A stretch of DNA of 64,000 nt from Serratia odorifera (GTDB lineage: Bacteria; Pseudomonadota; Gammaproteobacteria; Enterobacterales; Enterobacteriaceae), in assembly GCF_900635445.1 (NCBI RefSeq), contig NZ_LR134117.1, positions 4,898,001-4,962,000 on the forward strand, given 5' to 3'. The notes beneath the pieces were generated by a model, which made no database searches, was not told the origin of the DNA, and saw only the letters and a list, made by a program, of their open reading frames with translations. The position numbers and the translations under genes were made by a program. Shown one piece after another: positions 9,571-18,728 of the stretch (the stretch's first letter is position 1; each line of letters begins with the position of its first letter).

Positions 9571-10212
9571 TCATTCAAAGAACTGGCTGATTTTGGCTTT
9601 CAGAATGTCAATCGCGATGCGGTTCTTGCCGCCGCGCGGCACAATGATGTCAGCGTATTGCTTGGAAGGTTCAATAAACTGCAAGAACATCGGGCGGACG
9701 GTTTTCTGGTATTGCGCCATCACCGAGTCCATCGAGCGCCCACGTTCGTTCACGTCACGCTTCATGCGACGCATCAGGCAAATATCCAGCGGCGTATCAA
9801 CGAAGATCGAGAAGTTCATTTCCTGGCGCAGGCGAATATCGGTCAACAAGAGTATCCCTTCCAGAATAATGACCTTTTTCGGCTCCAGGTGCACCGTTTC
9901 GGTTTTGCGCGTGTGCTCGGTGTAACTGTACAACGGCAGCTCAATGGCCTTGCCGGCCTTCAGCGCCTGCAGGTGCTGAATCAGCAGGCTGTGATCCATG
10001 GCGCTAGGATGATCGTAGTTGGTCTTGACCCGTTCTTCCATGGTCAGGTGAGTCTGGTCTTTGTAATAACTGTCTTCAGGGATCACGCCAATGTGTTCAT
10101 CGCCAACCTGATCGCGCAGTTCGCGATACAAGGTGCTGGCAATAAGGCTTTTCCCAGAGGCAGATGCGCCAGCTATACCAATAATGACGCACTGATGCGG
10201 CTTGTCAGTCAT
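9571..10212 (-). CDS. udk: Uridine/cytidine kinase
   Basis: Udk phosphorylates uridine and cytidine to UMP and CMP in the cytoplasm using GTP or ATP. The 213-residue protein has the P-loop GIAGASASGKS near residue 13, DSYYKDQTHL, the Walker-B-like strand KVIILEGILLL, and RRMKRDVNERGRSMDSV in the lid region. Its length matches E. coli Udk. It is the first gene of the leftward udk-dcd-asmA group. The ribosome binding site before ATG 10212 is weak (AATTAAAGACC). Confidence 0.95.
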   Translation of the reverse strand: MTDKPHQCVIIGIAGASASGKSLIASTLYRELRDQVGDEHIGVIPEDSYYKDQTHLTMEERVKTNYDHPSAMDHSLLIQHLQALKAGKAIELPLYSYTEHTRKTETVHLEPKKVIILEGILLLTDIRLRQEMNFSIFVDTPLDICLMRRMKRDVNERGRSMDSVMAQYQKTVRPMFLQFIEPSKQYADIIVPRGGKNRIAIDILKAKISQFFE

Positions 10213-10490
10213 AAAATTAAAGACCTGAATTCGTAATGTGAGGAGGGGGATATAAAACGCGACAATTATAGGGAGTTACCGGGCTTTGCGCCAGCACTTA
10301 GCGGACACGGCGGCAAACCAGGCCAATATTGTCAGATGATCAAAGGCCAAATGCCGTTTTCAGAACATTTACGCTAGGGCATTACCCCAAGCTAAAGTAG
10401 AATTGTTGAACATTTTCACAGATTTTTATTCAGGCTGGTTATGCGTCTCAACCATCGCCTGCTTTATTGACGGATTCCGAAGCAACCTTG

Positions 10491-11140
10491 ATGAACTGGC
10501 ATTTTCTTACCTTCTTTGGTGATAGCACCTTGCTACTGCCAAGCGCAGCGATCGTGTTTATTCTGCTGCTACTGTCACCCGCCAGCAGCAAACGCACCTG
10601 GCAATGGTAATGCTGTTTGGCACCGTCGGTGGCGTGGTGTGCATTTCAAAACTGGCATTTATGGGCTGGGGCATCGGCAGCCGCGAATTTGACTTCACCG
10701 GCTTCAGCGGCCACTCCGCGCTATCGGCCAGTATCTGGCCGGTGATGCTGTGGCTGTTGACCGGGCGCTTCCCGACAACGGTGCGCCGATTAGCCATTAT
10801 CGTCGGTTACCTGCTGGCGTTCGCCGTTGGCTATTCCCGCTTGATGATCCATGTACACTCCACTTCGGAAGTGGTGACCGGTCTGGCGTTAGGTGTGATA
10901 GTCAGCGCTACCTTCCTGTTCTTGCAGCGCGGCGTCGAACCTCCGCGGCTGTCGCTGCGCAGAAGCGTGGCGGCATTGGCTTTGCCACTGTTGTTGGTCA
11001 ATAGCGGCAAAGCCGCGCCGACCCAGGGGCTGCTTGAACAGATAGCGGTGACCATTTCCCCTGCCAGCAAGCCGTTTACCCGTGCCGATTTGCACCGCAA
11101 GCCGGTATCGCCGGCGTCGGTGTCACCTGATGCCCGCTAA
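10491..11140 (+). CDS. PAP2-family phosphatase (one frameshift)
   Basis: This is a small integral-membrane type-2 phosphatidic-acid phosphatase, a superfamily acting on lipid phosphates such as undecaprenyl pyrophosphate or phosphatidylglycerol phosphate. Translation from ATG 10491 gives MNWHFLTFFGDSTLLLP and stops at codon 40 (TGG CAA TGG TAA). The rest continues in another frame as MLFGTVGGVVCISKLAFMGW. Adding one base near 10606 gives 216 residues with about six membrane segments. Catalytic motifs are visible as GFSGHSA and YSRLMIHVHSTSE (SRxxxxxH). The substrate is unknown. It ends near a shared terminator with mrp. Confidence 0.8.
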
Positions 11141-11210
11141 CCATGCCACGGCGGCCAGCGGCCGTTCCTGCCCGCGAGGCGAGCGGCAATGGTCAGCGCA
11201 GCCCAAGTAA

Positions 11211-11237
11211 AAAACCCCGGACACTGTCCGGGGTTTT
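11211..11237. terminator. Bidirectional terminator between PAP2 gene and mrp
   Basis: AAAACCCCGGAC and GTCCGGGGTTTT form a perfect 12-base stem around a 3-base loop, with T runs on both strands. It serves the rightward PAP2 gene and the leftward mrp. Confidence 0.88.
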
Positions 11238-11265
11238 GCTTTTCATGCCTGGGCATTGCCGACCA

Positions 11266-12386
11266 TTACAGCGCTCTGAAGGCGATTTCCGTCGGGATCG
11301 CTTCGCCCTGCCAGTACATCTGCGCGGCCACGCGCCCGGCCAGTTGGCGGTACATCTCGGCGAACTCACTGTCTGGCCGGCTAATTACCGTCGGTTGGCC
11401 ACGGTCCAGATCTTCACGCAGCGATATGTGCAACGGCATCTGCCCCAGCAGGCGGCTGTGGTATTTCTGTACCAGTTTCTCGGCGCCACCGGTGCCGAAG
11501 ATCGGCTCATGGTGACCGCAATTGCTGCAAATATGCACGCTCATGTTCTCGGACGATGCCCAACACCGGCACATGCACCTTTTCAAACATCACAATGCCT
11601 TTTGCCGCATCCAGCAGAGCGATGTCCTGCGGCGTAGTCACCACCAGCGCGCCGGTCACCGGAATGTTCTGCGACAGCGTCAGCTGAATGTCGCCGGTGC
11701 CCGGCGGCATGTCCAACACCAGATAATCCAGATCCGGCCACAGCGTATCCTGCAACAGTTGCATCAGCGCCTTGCTGGCCATCGGGCCACGCCACACCAT
11801 GGCATTGTCGTCGGTCACCAGATAGCCGATTGAATTGGTCGCCAACCCGTGCGCCATGATCGGTGCCATATGCTGGCCGTCCGGCGAGGTTGGCCGCTGG
11901 TTTTTCGGTACCCAGCATATTTGGGGATCGACGGCCCGTAAATATCGGCGTCAAGAATGCCGACCTTTTGCACCTTCCGCCACCAGCGCCAGCGCCAGAT
12001 TGACTTGCCGTGCTGGATTTTCCCACCCCGCCCTTGCCGGAACTGACGGCAATAATATTGCGTACGCCCTTGACGCCCGCCTGATCGTTGGCGCGTTTCA
12101 AGGTGCTGATATCGTGCTTCAGCTTCCAGTCGATGGCACGGGCGCCGGTGACGCGCAGCAGTTCGTCGCTCACGCCGCTCTTCAGCGCTTCAAAAACCGC
12201 TGTACCAGGCAAAAGGCATGGTCAGTTTCGATATGCAGTACATCATCCAGCAACGCACAGTGATGAATCGCTTTCAGCGCCGTTCAGGTTGTTTTTTAGC
12301 GTCGGGTGTTCAAAGGCGGCCAGTACACCGGTCACCAGGGCACGCAGAACTTCGGGATTGCTCTGCTCGGGGGATTTTGCGTTCAT
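11266..12386 (-). CDS. mrp: Mrp/ApbC iron-sulfur cluster carrier ATPase (multiple frameshifts)
   Basis: Mrp/ApbC is a P-loop ATPase that binds and transfers iron-sulfur clusters in the cytoplasm. Start is ATG 12386 (MNAKSPEQSNPEVLRAL). The Walker A motif SSGKGGVGKSST, the phrases MAPIMAHGLATNSIGYL and DYLVLDMPPGTGD, and the cluster-binding CSNC are all present but in different frames. I count about eight extra single bases, near 12280, 12226, 12192, 12010, 11970, 11925, 11910 and 11558. Removing them changes 1,121 nt to 1,113 nt and yields 370 residues, the family length, ending TEIAFRAL. Residue conservation between breaks argues for sequence errors, not decay. It is divergent from metG, as in E. 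coli. Confidence 0.88.
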
Positions 12387-12556
12387 CCCGGCTCCTTGAT
12401 TTTAATAGATAGCGAATAAATGCCGTTATGCTCAAGCATATCAGAACTGCACCACGGCTGGCGCGTACAAGACAAAAGAAACCGCCCTAGCCGCGACGCG
12501 TGCGATCGGTTAACATCAAAGCCCCTTTTATACATAACAGAAAGCAAGTTCTCACT

Positions 12557-14600
12557 ATGGCTCAAGTCGCGAAAAAATTATTGGTGACGTGCGCGCTACC
12601 GTACGCAAATGGTTCCATCCATCTCGGCCACATGCTCGAGCATATCCAGGCAGATATCTGGGTTCGTTACCAACGAATGCGCGGCAACGAAGTTCATTTC
12701 ATTTGTGCAGACGACGCGCACGGTACCCCTATCATGCTGAAAGCACAGCAAATGGGTATCAAGCCGGAAGAAATGATTGCCGAAATGAGCCAGGAGCACC
12801 AACAGGATTTCGCCGGTTTTGGCATCAGCTATGACAACTATCATTCAACCCATAGCGATGAAAACCGTGAGCTGTCGAGCCTGATTTATGGCCGCCTGAA
12901 GGAAAACGGTTTTATCAAGAACCGCACCATTTCTCAGCTGTACGATCCGGAAAAAGGCATGTTCCTGCCGGATCGCTTCGTGAAAGGCACCTGCCCGAAA
13001 TGCAAATCACCGGATCAGTACGGCGACAACTGCGAAGTGTGCGGCGCTACCTACAGCCCGACCGAGCTTATCGATCCTAAATCGGCGGTATCCGGCGCCC
13101 ACGCCGGTGATGCGCGATTCCGAACACTTCTTCTTTGATCTGCCGTCCTTTAGCGAAATGCTGCAGGCCTGGACACGCTCCGGCGCATTGCAGGAGCAGG
13201 TGGCCAACAAGATGCAGGAATGGTTCGAGTCGGGGCTGCAGCAGTGGGACATCTCGCGTGACGCACCGTACTTCGGCTTTGAAATCCCGGATGCGCCAGG
13301 CAAATATTTCTACGTTTGGCTGGATGCGCCAATCGGCTATATGGGTTCGTTCAAGAACCTGTGCGACAAGCGCGGCGATCTGGACTTCGATGAGTTCTGG
13401 CGCAAGGACTCCACCACCGAGCTGTATCACTTTATCGGCAAGGACATCGTCTATTTCCACAGCCTGTTCTGGCCGGCAATGCTGGAGGGCAGCAACTTCC
13501 GTAAACCGACCCAATCTGTTCGTACACGGCTACGTCACGGTCAACGGCGCCAAAATGTCCAAGTCACGCGGCACCTTTATCAAGGCCGGCACCTACCTGC
13601 AGCACCTGGACGCCGACTGCCTGCGCTATTATTACGCGGCCAAGCTGTCCTCGCGCATCGATGACATCGACCTGAATCTGGAAGACTTCGTGCAGCGCGT
13701 CAATGCCGATATCGTCAACAAAGTGGTGAACCTGGCCTCGCGCAACGCCGGCTTTATCAACAAGCGCTTTGGCGGCAAGCTGGCAGCCAGCCTGGGCCGA
13801 TCCGGCGCTGTACCAAACCTTCACCGGATGCCGCAGACAGCATTGCCGAGGCTTACGCCAGCCGTGGAATCCGGCCGCGCCATCCGTGAAATCATGGCGC
13901 TGGCGGATCTGGCCAACCGTTATGTGGGACGAGCAGGCCACCGTGGGTGGTGGCCAAGCAGGAAGGCCGCGACGCCGATCTGCAAGCCATCTGCTCGATG
14001 GGCATCAACCTGTTCCGCGTACTGATGACCTACCTGAAGCCGGTGCTGCCGTCACTGACCGGAGCGCGCCGAAGCGTTTCCTCAACGGTGAACTGAGCTG
14101 GGAAGGCATCCAGCAACCGCTGCTGGATCACACGGTCAACCCGTTCAAGGCGCTGTTCAATCGTATCGATCTCGACAAGGTAAATGACATGGTCAACGCA
14201 TCCAAGGAAGACATGGCTGCCAGCCAGGCCCCGGTTAGCGGGCCCGCTGGCGGACGATCCGATTCAGGAAACCATTACCTTTGATGATTTTGCCAAAGTG
14301 GACATGCGTATCGCGCTGATCAAAAGCGCCGATTTGGTCGACGGTTCCGACAAGTTGCTGAAGCTGGCAGCTGGATCTGGGCGGGTGAGAGCCGGCAGAT
14401 TTTCTCCGGCATCCGTTCCGCCTATCCGGATCCCAAGTTGCTCGAAGGCCGGCTGACCATCATGGTGGCTAACCTGGCACCACGTAAGGATGCGCTTTGG
14501 TATTTCCGAGGGCATGGTGATGGCCGCCGGTCCTGGCGGAAAGGAAATCTTCCTGCTGAGCCCTGACAGCGGCGCCCAGCCGGGTATGCAAGTAAAATAA
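12557..14600 (+). CDS. metG: Methionyl-tRNA synthetase (about 13 frameshifts)
   Basis: MetG charges tRNA-Met and is essential in bacteria that carry one copy. Start is ATG 12557 (MAQVAKKLLVTCALPYANGSIHLGHMLEH, read in parts), with the HIGH-type motif HLGH, zinc-knuckle cysteines (CPKCKSPDQYGDNCEVC), the KMSKS loop (GAKMSKSRGTF) and the C-terminal tRNA-binding domain. The first 540 bases are clean. After that I count 13 extra single bases, near 13100, 13510, 13795, 13828, 13866, 13927, 13941, 14060, 14078, 14241, 14368, 14383 and 14487. Removing all 13 gives 2,031 nt and 676 residues, matching E. coli MetG (677). This exact fit supports sequence error in an intact gene. Confidence 0.93.
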
Positions 14601-14619
14601 TCATCAACGTGCTAGTGAG

Positions 14620-14642
14620 AGCCGGGCTTGCCCGGCTTTTTT
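14620..14642 (+). terminator. Rho-independent terminator of metG
   Basis: AGCCGGGC, TT and GCCCGGCT followed by a run of six T form a textbook terminator 20 bases after the metG stop. Confidence 0.92.
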
Positions 14643-14820
14643 ATGCCCGTCGCCTGCCAGTCAAACATTTCGCTATAACGCCAGCCAAAAAGTCATAACG
14701 AAGACAATTCCCTATCAAAACCCTTCTGGTTATGATGCTAGCCAGACAAAATAGACGTCTGGATAGCAAGACTGCTATTTACCTTTTAATCGGCCAGACT
14801 TACCTGCTTCGGAGTTGATA

Positions 14821-15897
14821 ATGAAAACGATAAAAATCTCTTTGCTTGCGCTGGGCCTGTTTAGCGCGCTGCCGTTATACGCCGCGCCAGACGCAACGCT
14901 GGCAGCGGTACCGGCCGCCATCGCCAATCATCAGGGGCCAATCCGCGTGGCGGTGATCCGCAATCTGGGGTCCGATGACAACACCACTCAGTTCCTGGCC
15001 GGCGCCATTCAGGAAGGCCGCAAACTGGGGTTCAAGGTGGATACGTTCCTCAGCAATGGCGACGATGCCCGCTTCCAGGATTTCGTCAATCAGGCCATCA
15101 GCCAGAAATACGATGGCATTATTCTTTCGCAGGGGCGTGCCCCCTACTCCACCGATCTGGTGAAGCGTATTGCCGCCGCGGGTATTGCCGTGTCCGCCTT
15201 TGATACCGACGTCAGCGGCATTATTCCCGGCGTGACCGTTTCCCAGCAGGATGACGCCTCGCTGGCCAATGAATCCTTCGGCCAGTTGGTGAAAGACTTC
15301 AACGGACGTGCCAACATCATCAAACTGTGGGTGGCCGGTTTTCCGCCGATGGAACGACGTCAGGCCGCCTATCAACAATTGCTCAAGCAACACCCCGGCA
15401 TCCATGAGCTGGAATCGATCGGCGCGGTGTCTTCCGACGTGCAGGGCGATACCGCCAACAAAGTCGGCGCGGTACTGGCCAAATACCCGAAAGGCAAGAT
15501 TGACGCCATTTGGGGAACCTGGGATGCCTTTACGCAAGGTGCCTATAAGGCATTGCAGGAAAATGGTCGCAGCGAAATCAAGCTGTACAGCATTGATATC
15601 TCCAATCAGGACCTGCAGCTGATGCGTGAAGCCGGCAGCCCATGGAAAGTCAGCGTCGCGGTAGACACCAAACTGATCGGCGCGGTAAACCTGCGGCTTA
15701 TCGCCAACAAAATTGCCGGTGAAACTACGCCGGCAAGCTACCAATTCAAGGCCGCCGCCATTCCGCAGGCGCTACTGGTCAGCCAACCGGGGCCGGTAAA
15801 CGTGGCCAGCCTGGGCAAAATCATTCCCGGCTGGGGCAGCAGTGACGATTTCGTCCAGCCATGGTTTGCCACGCTACAGTCACAGGCAGGCAAATAA
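14821..15897 (+). CDS. Periplasmic sugar-binding protein (RbsB/type-1 family), orphan
   Basis: This solute-binding protein of about 358 residues has a clear signal peptide (MKTIKISLLALGLFSALPLYA, cut near AAP). The body resembles ribose/galactose-type periplasmic binding proteins: IRVAVIRNLGSDDNTTQFL, DGIILSQGRAPYSTDLV, IAVSAFDTDV, IDAIWGTWDAFTQGAYKAL. ATG 14821 is chosen because GGAG lies seven bases upstream. No permease or ATPase gene is adjacent: metG lies upstream and an MFS gene downstream, with a terminator in between. It may work with a transporter encoded elsewhere or sense a ligand for a regulator. The ligand is unknown. Confidence 0.8.
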   Translation: MKTIKISLLALGLFSALPLYAAPDATLAAVPAAIANHQGPIRVAVIRNLGSDDNTTQFLAGAIQEGRKLGFKVDTFLSNGDDARFQDFVNQAISQKYDGIILSQGRAPYSTDLVKRIAAAGIAVSAFDTDVSGIIPGVTVSQQDDASLANESFGQLVKDFNGRANIIKLWVAGFPPMERRQAAYQQLLKQHPGIHELESIGAVSSDVQGDTANKVGAVLAKYPKGKIDAIWGTWDAFTQGAYKALQENGRSEIKLYSIDISNQDLQLMREAGSPWKVSVAVDTKLIGAVNLRLIANKIAGETTPASYQFKAAAIPQALLVSQPGPVNVASLGKIIPGWGSSDDFVQPWFATLQSQAGK

Positions 15898-15910
15898 GCT
15901 GTTTTAAGCG

Positions 15911-15936
15911 GGGGCGACAGCGGTTGCCCCTTTTTT
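15911..15936 (+). terminator. Rho-independent terminator after the sugar-binding protein gene
   Basis: GGGGCGAC and GTTGCCCC pair (one G-T wobble) around AGCG and are followed by six T, 13 bases after the stop codon. Confidence 0.88.
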
Positions 15937-16029
15937 GTGCTTATTTTCCATCAGCCCCTTTCCTGTTTGCCAAAATGCGCTATGTTATCAACACTGTGTT
16001 AATAACTGTATGCATAGACAGGCATTGTC

Positions 16030-17262
16030 ATGAAGGGATTCCCGGCGCAAATCAATACCTTGTTGGCCAGTTCGTTACTGCTGACCATTGGCCGCGGCGT
16101 TACGCTGCCATTCATTACCATTTATCTCACCGAACATTTCCATCTGTTGCCTAAAAGCGTCGGCATCATCCTTGGTCTCAGCCTGACGATCGGCATTCTC
16201 AGCAGCCTGTATGGCGGCTATCTGGTGGACAAGTTCAACAAAACCACCCTGATTGCGCTTTCCATGCTGTTGTTCGCGCTGAGCTTTTTCATTATTCCCT
16301 GGATTGCGCAACCGGGCAGCATAGTCATCGTGCTGGCGGTGCTGCATACCACATATGCCGTGCTTGGCATTACCATTAAAGCCTGTTTCGCCGAATGGCT
16401 GCCGGTAGCGCAGCGCATCAAGGCGTTTTCGATCAATTACACCCTGGTGAACGTCGGCTGGGCGATCGGCTCATCGCTCGGCGTACTGGTGGCCGGCTTT
16501 AGCCCCTTGCTGCCGTTCTACCTTTCCGGCGGCCTGGCACTGCTGACGGTAGTGATGGTGAACCTGAGACTGCGCCAGCAACAGGCGCAGCCGCAGGTTA
16601 CCCGCCAATCGGACGCGCCCACGGTAATGCCCAGCTTCCGCCAGACGGCAAAAATCCTGCGTCAGGATCGCCGGCTGATCTACTTTACCCTGGGCAGCAC
16701 GCTGGGCGCGGTAGTGTTCGGCCAGTTCACCGGTTATCTGTCGCAGTACCTGATCACCGTCTCCAGTGCCGACTTCGCCTACCGGGTGATTGGGCTGGTG
16801 ATGATCGTCAACGCCTGTATCGTGATTGCGTTACAGTATCTGCTGAGCCGCGGCATGCGGCAGGACAACATTCTGCGCTGGCTGGCGCTGGGCACGCTGT
16901 TTTTCATTATCGGCCTGCTGGGCTTTCTGTTTGCCGGCCAGTCGCTGTGGCTGTGGGCGACGGCCATGGCGGTTTTCACCCTCGGCGAAATCATTGTCAT
17001 CCCGGTGGAATACATGTTCATCGATTTCATTGCTCCCGGGCATTTAAAAGGCAGTTACTATGGCGTGCAAAACCTCAGCAATCTGGGTGGGGCCATCAAT
17101 CCGGTACTGTGCGGCCTGTTGCTGAGCTATGCCGCACCGGCGCTGATGTTCGTCATGCTGATTGCTGCCGCACTGTTCAGCCTGCTGTTTTTCTTTCTCG
17201 GACATCGGCTGGCGCAACGACAGCGGCTGGCGCAACGACAGCGGCTGGCACAGGAGGCGTAA
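16030..17262 (+). CDS. MFS exporter, YdeE-like
   Basis: The 410-residue protein has about 12 membrane segments and resembles E. coli YdeE (LLASSLLLTIGRGVTLPF; FSINYTLVNVGWAIG; GEIIVIPVEYMFIDFIAPG). YdeE belongs to the drug:H+ antiporter-1 family and has been linked to dipeptide and drug export. The substrate here is not known. The cytoplasmic C-terminus ends with a sequence repeat: RLAQRQ, RLAQRQ, RLAQEA, encoded by an 18-base tandem repeat. It is a single-gene unit upstream of yohJK. Confidence 0.82.
   Translation: MKGFPAQINTLLASSLLLTIGRGVTLPFITIYLTEHFHLLPKSVGIILGLSLTIGILSSLYGGYLVDKFNKTTLIALSMLLFALSFFIIPWIAQPGSIVIVLAVLHTTYAVLGITIKACFAEWLPVAQRIKAFSINYTLVNVGWAIGSSLGVLVAGFSPLLPFYLSGGLALLTVVMVNLRLRQQQAQPQVTRQSDAPTVMPSFRQTAKILRQDRRLIYFTLGSTLGAVVFGQFTGYLSQYLITVSSADFAYRVIGLVMIVNACIVIALQYLLSRGMRQDNILRWLALGTLFFIIGLLGFLFAGQSLWLWATAMAVFTLGEIIVIPVEYMFIDFIAPGHLKGSYYGVQNLSNLGGAINPVLCGLLLSYAAPALMFVMLIAAALFSLLFFFLGHRLAQRQRLAQRQRLAQEA
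17206..17241 (+). repeat. 18-base in-frame tandem repeat at the end of the MFS gene
   Basis: The unit CGGCTGGCGCAACGACAG occurs twice perfectly, followed by a diverged partial third copy at 17242-17256. Each unit encodes RLAQRQ, so copy-number change would lengthen or shorten the charged tail without shifting the frame. Confidence 0.9.
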
Positions 17263-17392
17263 CCTACACTTGTTCCATGCCGTCAATAGCGCCTAATGGC
17301 ATCGTATGCATAGACAGGATTCATGGCGTGTTTTGTGGCCAAGCTCACAGTTTAATTGTATGATGAATACATCAGTTAAACAGGAAAGAATC

Positions 17393-17800
17393 ATGACCAA
17401 CCTATTCGCACTGTGTTGGAAATACCTGCGGGCCTTCGCTTTAATTTATCTCTGCCTGTTTGCCGGCAATGCGATTTCCGCCCTTTTACCTATCACCATC
17501 CCCGGCAGCATCATCGGCATGTTGCTGCTGTTTGCCCTGCTGTCATCGCAACTGCTGCCAGCCAAATGGGTGCGTCCGGGCTGCAACGTCTTCATCCGTT
17601 ACATGGTATTGCTGTTTGTGCCGATTGGCGTCGGTGTCATGCAATATTATCGGCAGATTGTCGATCATCTGGCGCCGCTGCTGGTGTCCTGCCTGGTCAG
17701 TACCGTGCTGGTACTGGTGGTGGTGGGTTATTCCTCCCACTATTTTCACCGCGACCGTAGCCTGCCCGCTGGCAAGCGCGATGCCAAGGAGGACAAATGA
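17393..17800 (+). CDS. yohJ: YohJ, CidA/LrgA-family membrane protein
   Basis: The 135-residue protein (MTNLFALCWKYLRAFALIYL) has four predicted membrane segments and matches E. coli YohJ, a holin-like CidA/LrgA family member. ATG 17393 is preceded by AGGAAAG; the longer open frame upstream lacks support. Its stop codon overlaps the start of yohK (ATGA), implying translational coupling. The family is connected with murein hydrolase control and with export of small metabolites in other bacteria; the substrate is not known here. Confidence 0.9.
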   Translation: MTNLFALCWKYLRAFALIYLCLFAGNAISALLPITIPGSIIGMLLLFALLSSQLLPAKWVRPGCNVFIRYMVLLFVPIGVGVMQYYRQIVDHLAPLLVSCLVSTVLVLVVVGYSSHYFHRDRSLPAGKRDAKEDK

Positions 17801-18492
17801 TGGATAACATCTGGTGGTCGTTACCGTTAACGCTGGTGGTGTTTTACGCGGCACGGGCGTTGTCGCAGCGACTGAAAATGCCACTGCTCAACCCGCTGCT
17901 GGTGTCGATGGCCATCATCATTCCTTTTCTGCTGTTCACCGGTATTCCTTACCAACGCTACTTCCAGGGCAGCAAGATACTGAACGACTTTTTACAACCT
18001 GCGGTGGTGGCGCTGGCCTTTCCGCTGTATGAACAGATACACCAGATCCGCGCACGCTGGAAGTCGATCATTACCGTGTGCTTTATTGGCAGTCTGACCG
18101 CGATGATCAGCGGCGGCGCCATCGCGCTGTGGATGGGCGCTACGCCAGAAATCGTCGCGTCAATCCTGCCAAAATCGGTCACCACGCCGATCGCCATGGC
18201 AACGGCGGAATCGATCGGCGGCATTCCGGCCATCAGCGCCGTCTGCGTGATTTTTGTCGGGATTTTCGGCGCTATTTTCGCCCACCCCCTCTTCAACCTG
18301 ATGAGGATAAACACCAAATCTGCACGTGGTCTGGCGATGGGCAGCGCATCACACGCCCTGGGGACCGCGCGTAGCGTAGAACTGGACTATCAGGAGGGCG
18401 CATTCAGCTCACTGGCTCTGGTTGTCTGCGGGATTATTACCTCGTTATTGGCGCCGTTATTGTTCCCGCTGCTGTTGCATCTGTTTGCCTAA
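17797..18492 (+). CDS. yohK: YohK, CidB/LrgB-family membrane protein
   Basis: YohK is a 231-residue polytopic protein of the LrgB family (PLLNPLLVSMAIIIPFLLF; SILPKSVTTPIAMATAESIGGIPA; GTARSVELDYQEGAFSSLAL). It partners with YohJ in a two-gene, four-base-overlapping operon. The pair precedes cdd as in E. coli. A role in nucleoside or by-product movement is tempting given the cdd neighbour, but this is speculation. Confidence 0.9.
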   Translation: MMDNIWWSLPLTLVVFYAARALSQRLKMPLLNPLLVSMAIIIPFLLFTGIPYQRYFQGSKILNDFLQPAVVALAFPLYEQIHQIRARWKSIITVCFIGSLTAMISGGAIALWMGATPEIVASILPKSVTTPIAMATAESIGGIPAISAVCVIFVGIFGAIFAHPLFNLMRINTKSARGLAMGSASHALGTARSVELDYQEGAFSSLALVVCGIITSLLAPLLFPLLLHLFA

Positions 18493-18501
18493 GGCCAAAA
18501 C

Positions 18502-18568
18502 TTGCGATACATCTCGCAATAATGATTTCTATTACATGAATTTCACCAATAAGGAGATCTTAATCACA
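18502..18568 (+). promoter_or_regulatory. Two CRP sites of the cdd promoter, 50 bases apart
   Basis: The upstream site is TTGCGATACATCTCGCAA (18502-18519), a perfect inverted repeat of CRP type (TGCGA-N6-TCGCA) centred at 18510.5. The downstream site is GGAGATCTTAATCACA (18553-18568), centred at 18560.5. A -10 element TAGAAT lies at 18590-18595, predicting a start near 18602. The sites then lie at about -91.5 and -41.5, the arrangement known for E. coli cdd, where CytR binds between the two CRP dimers. CytR half-sites were not clear by eye. Confidence 0.7.
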
Positions 18569-18728
18569 CTTTATTGATGGCGGGCTGCCTAGAATGCCCT
18601 ATCCAATTAATTCGAGATTGCATTGCGGCGGCTGCCTGCAAAAGCCTGATACGTCAGGCGTGGCGCAAACCGCCAACGATGTGAATCGGTAACAGCGGCC
18701 TCCCCGTTAATCAATAGAGAGACCTACC

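Noticed and set aside
11507..12212. Several short proteins in mrp that could be read as separate genes or as programmed frameshifting
   Set aside because: All carry consecutive pieces of one Mrp/ApbC sequence, and removing eight extra bases gives the normal length; no slippery site with a downstream pseudoknot was seen.
12557..14600. metG as a decaying pseudogene
   Set aside because: Only single-base insertions occur, with intact motifs and an exact family length after correction; the gene is normally essential.
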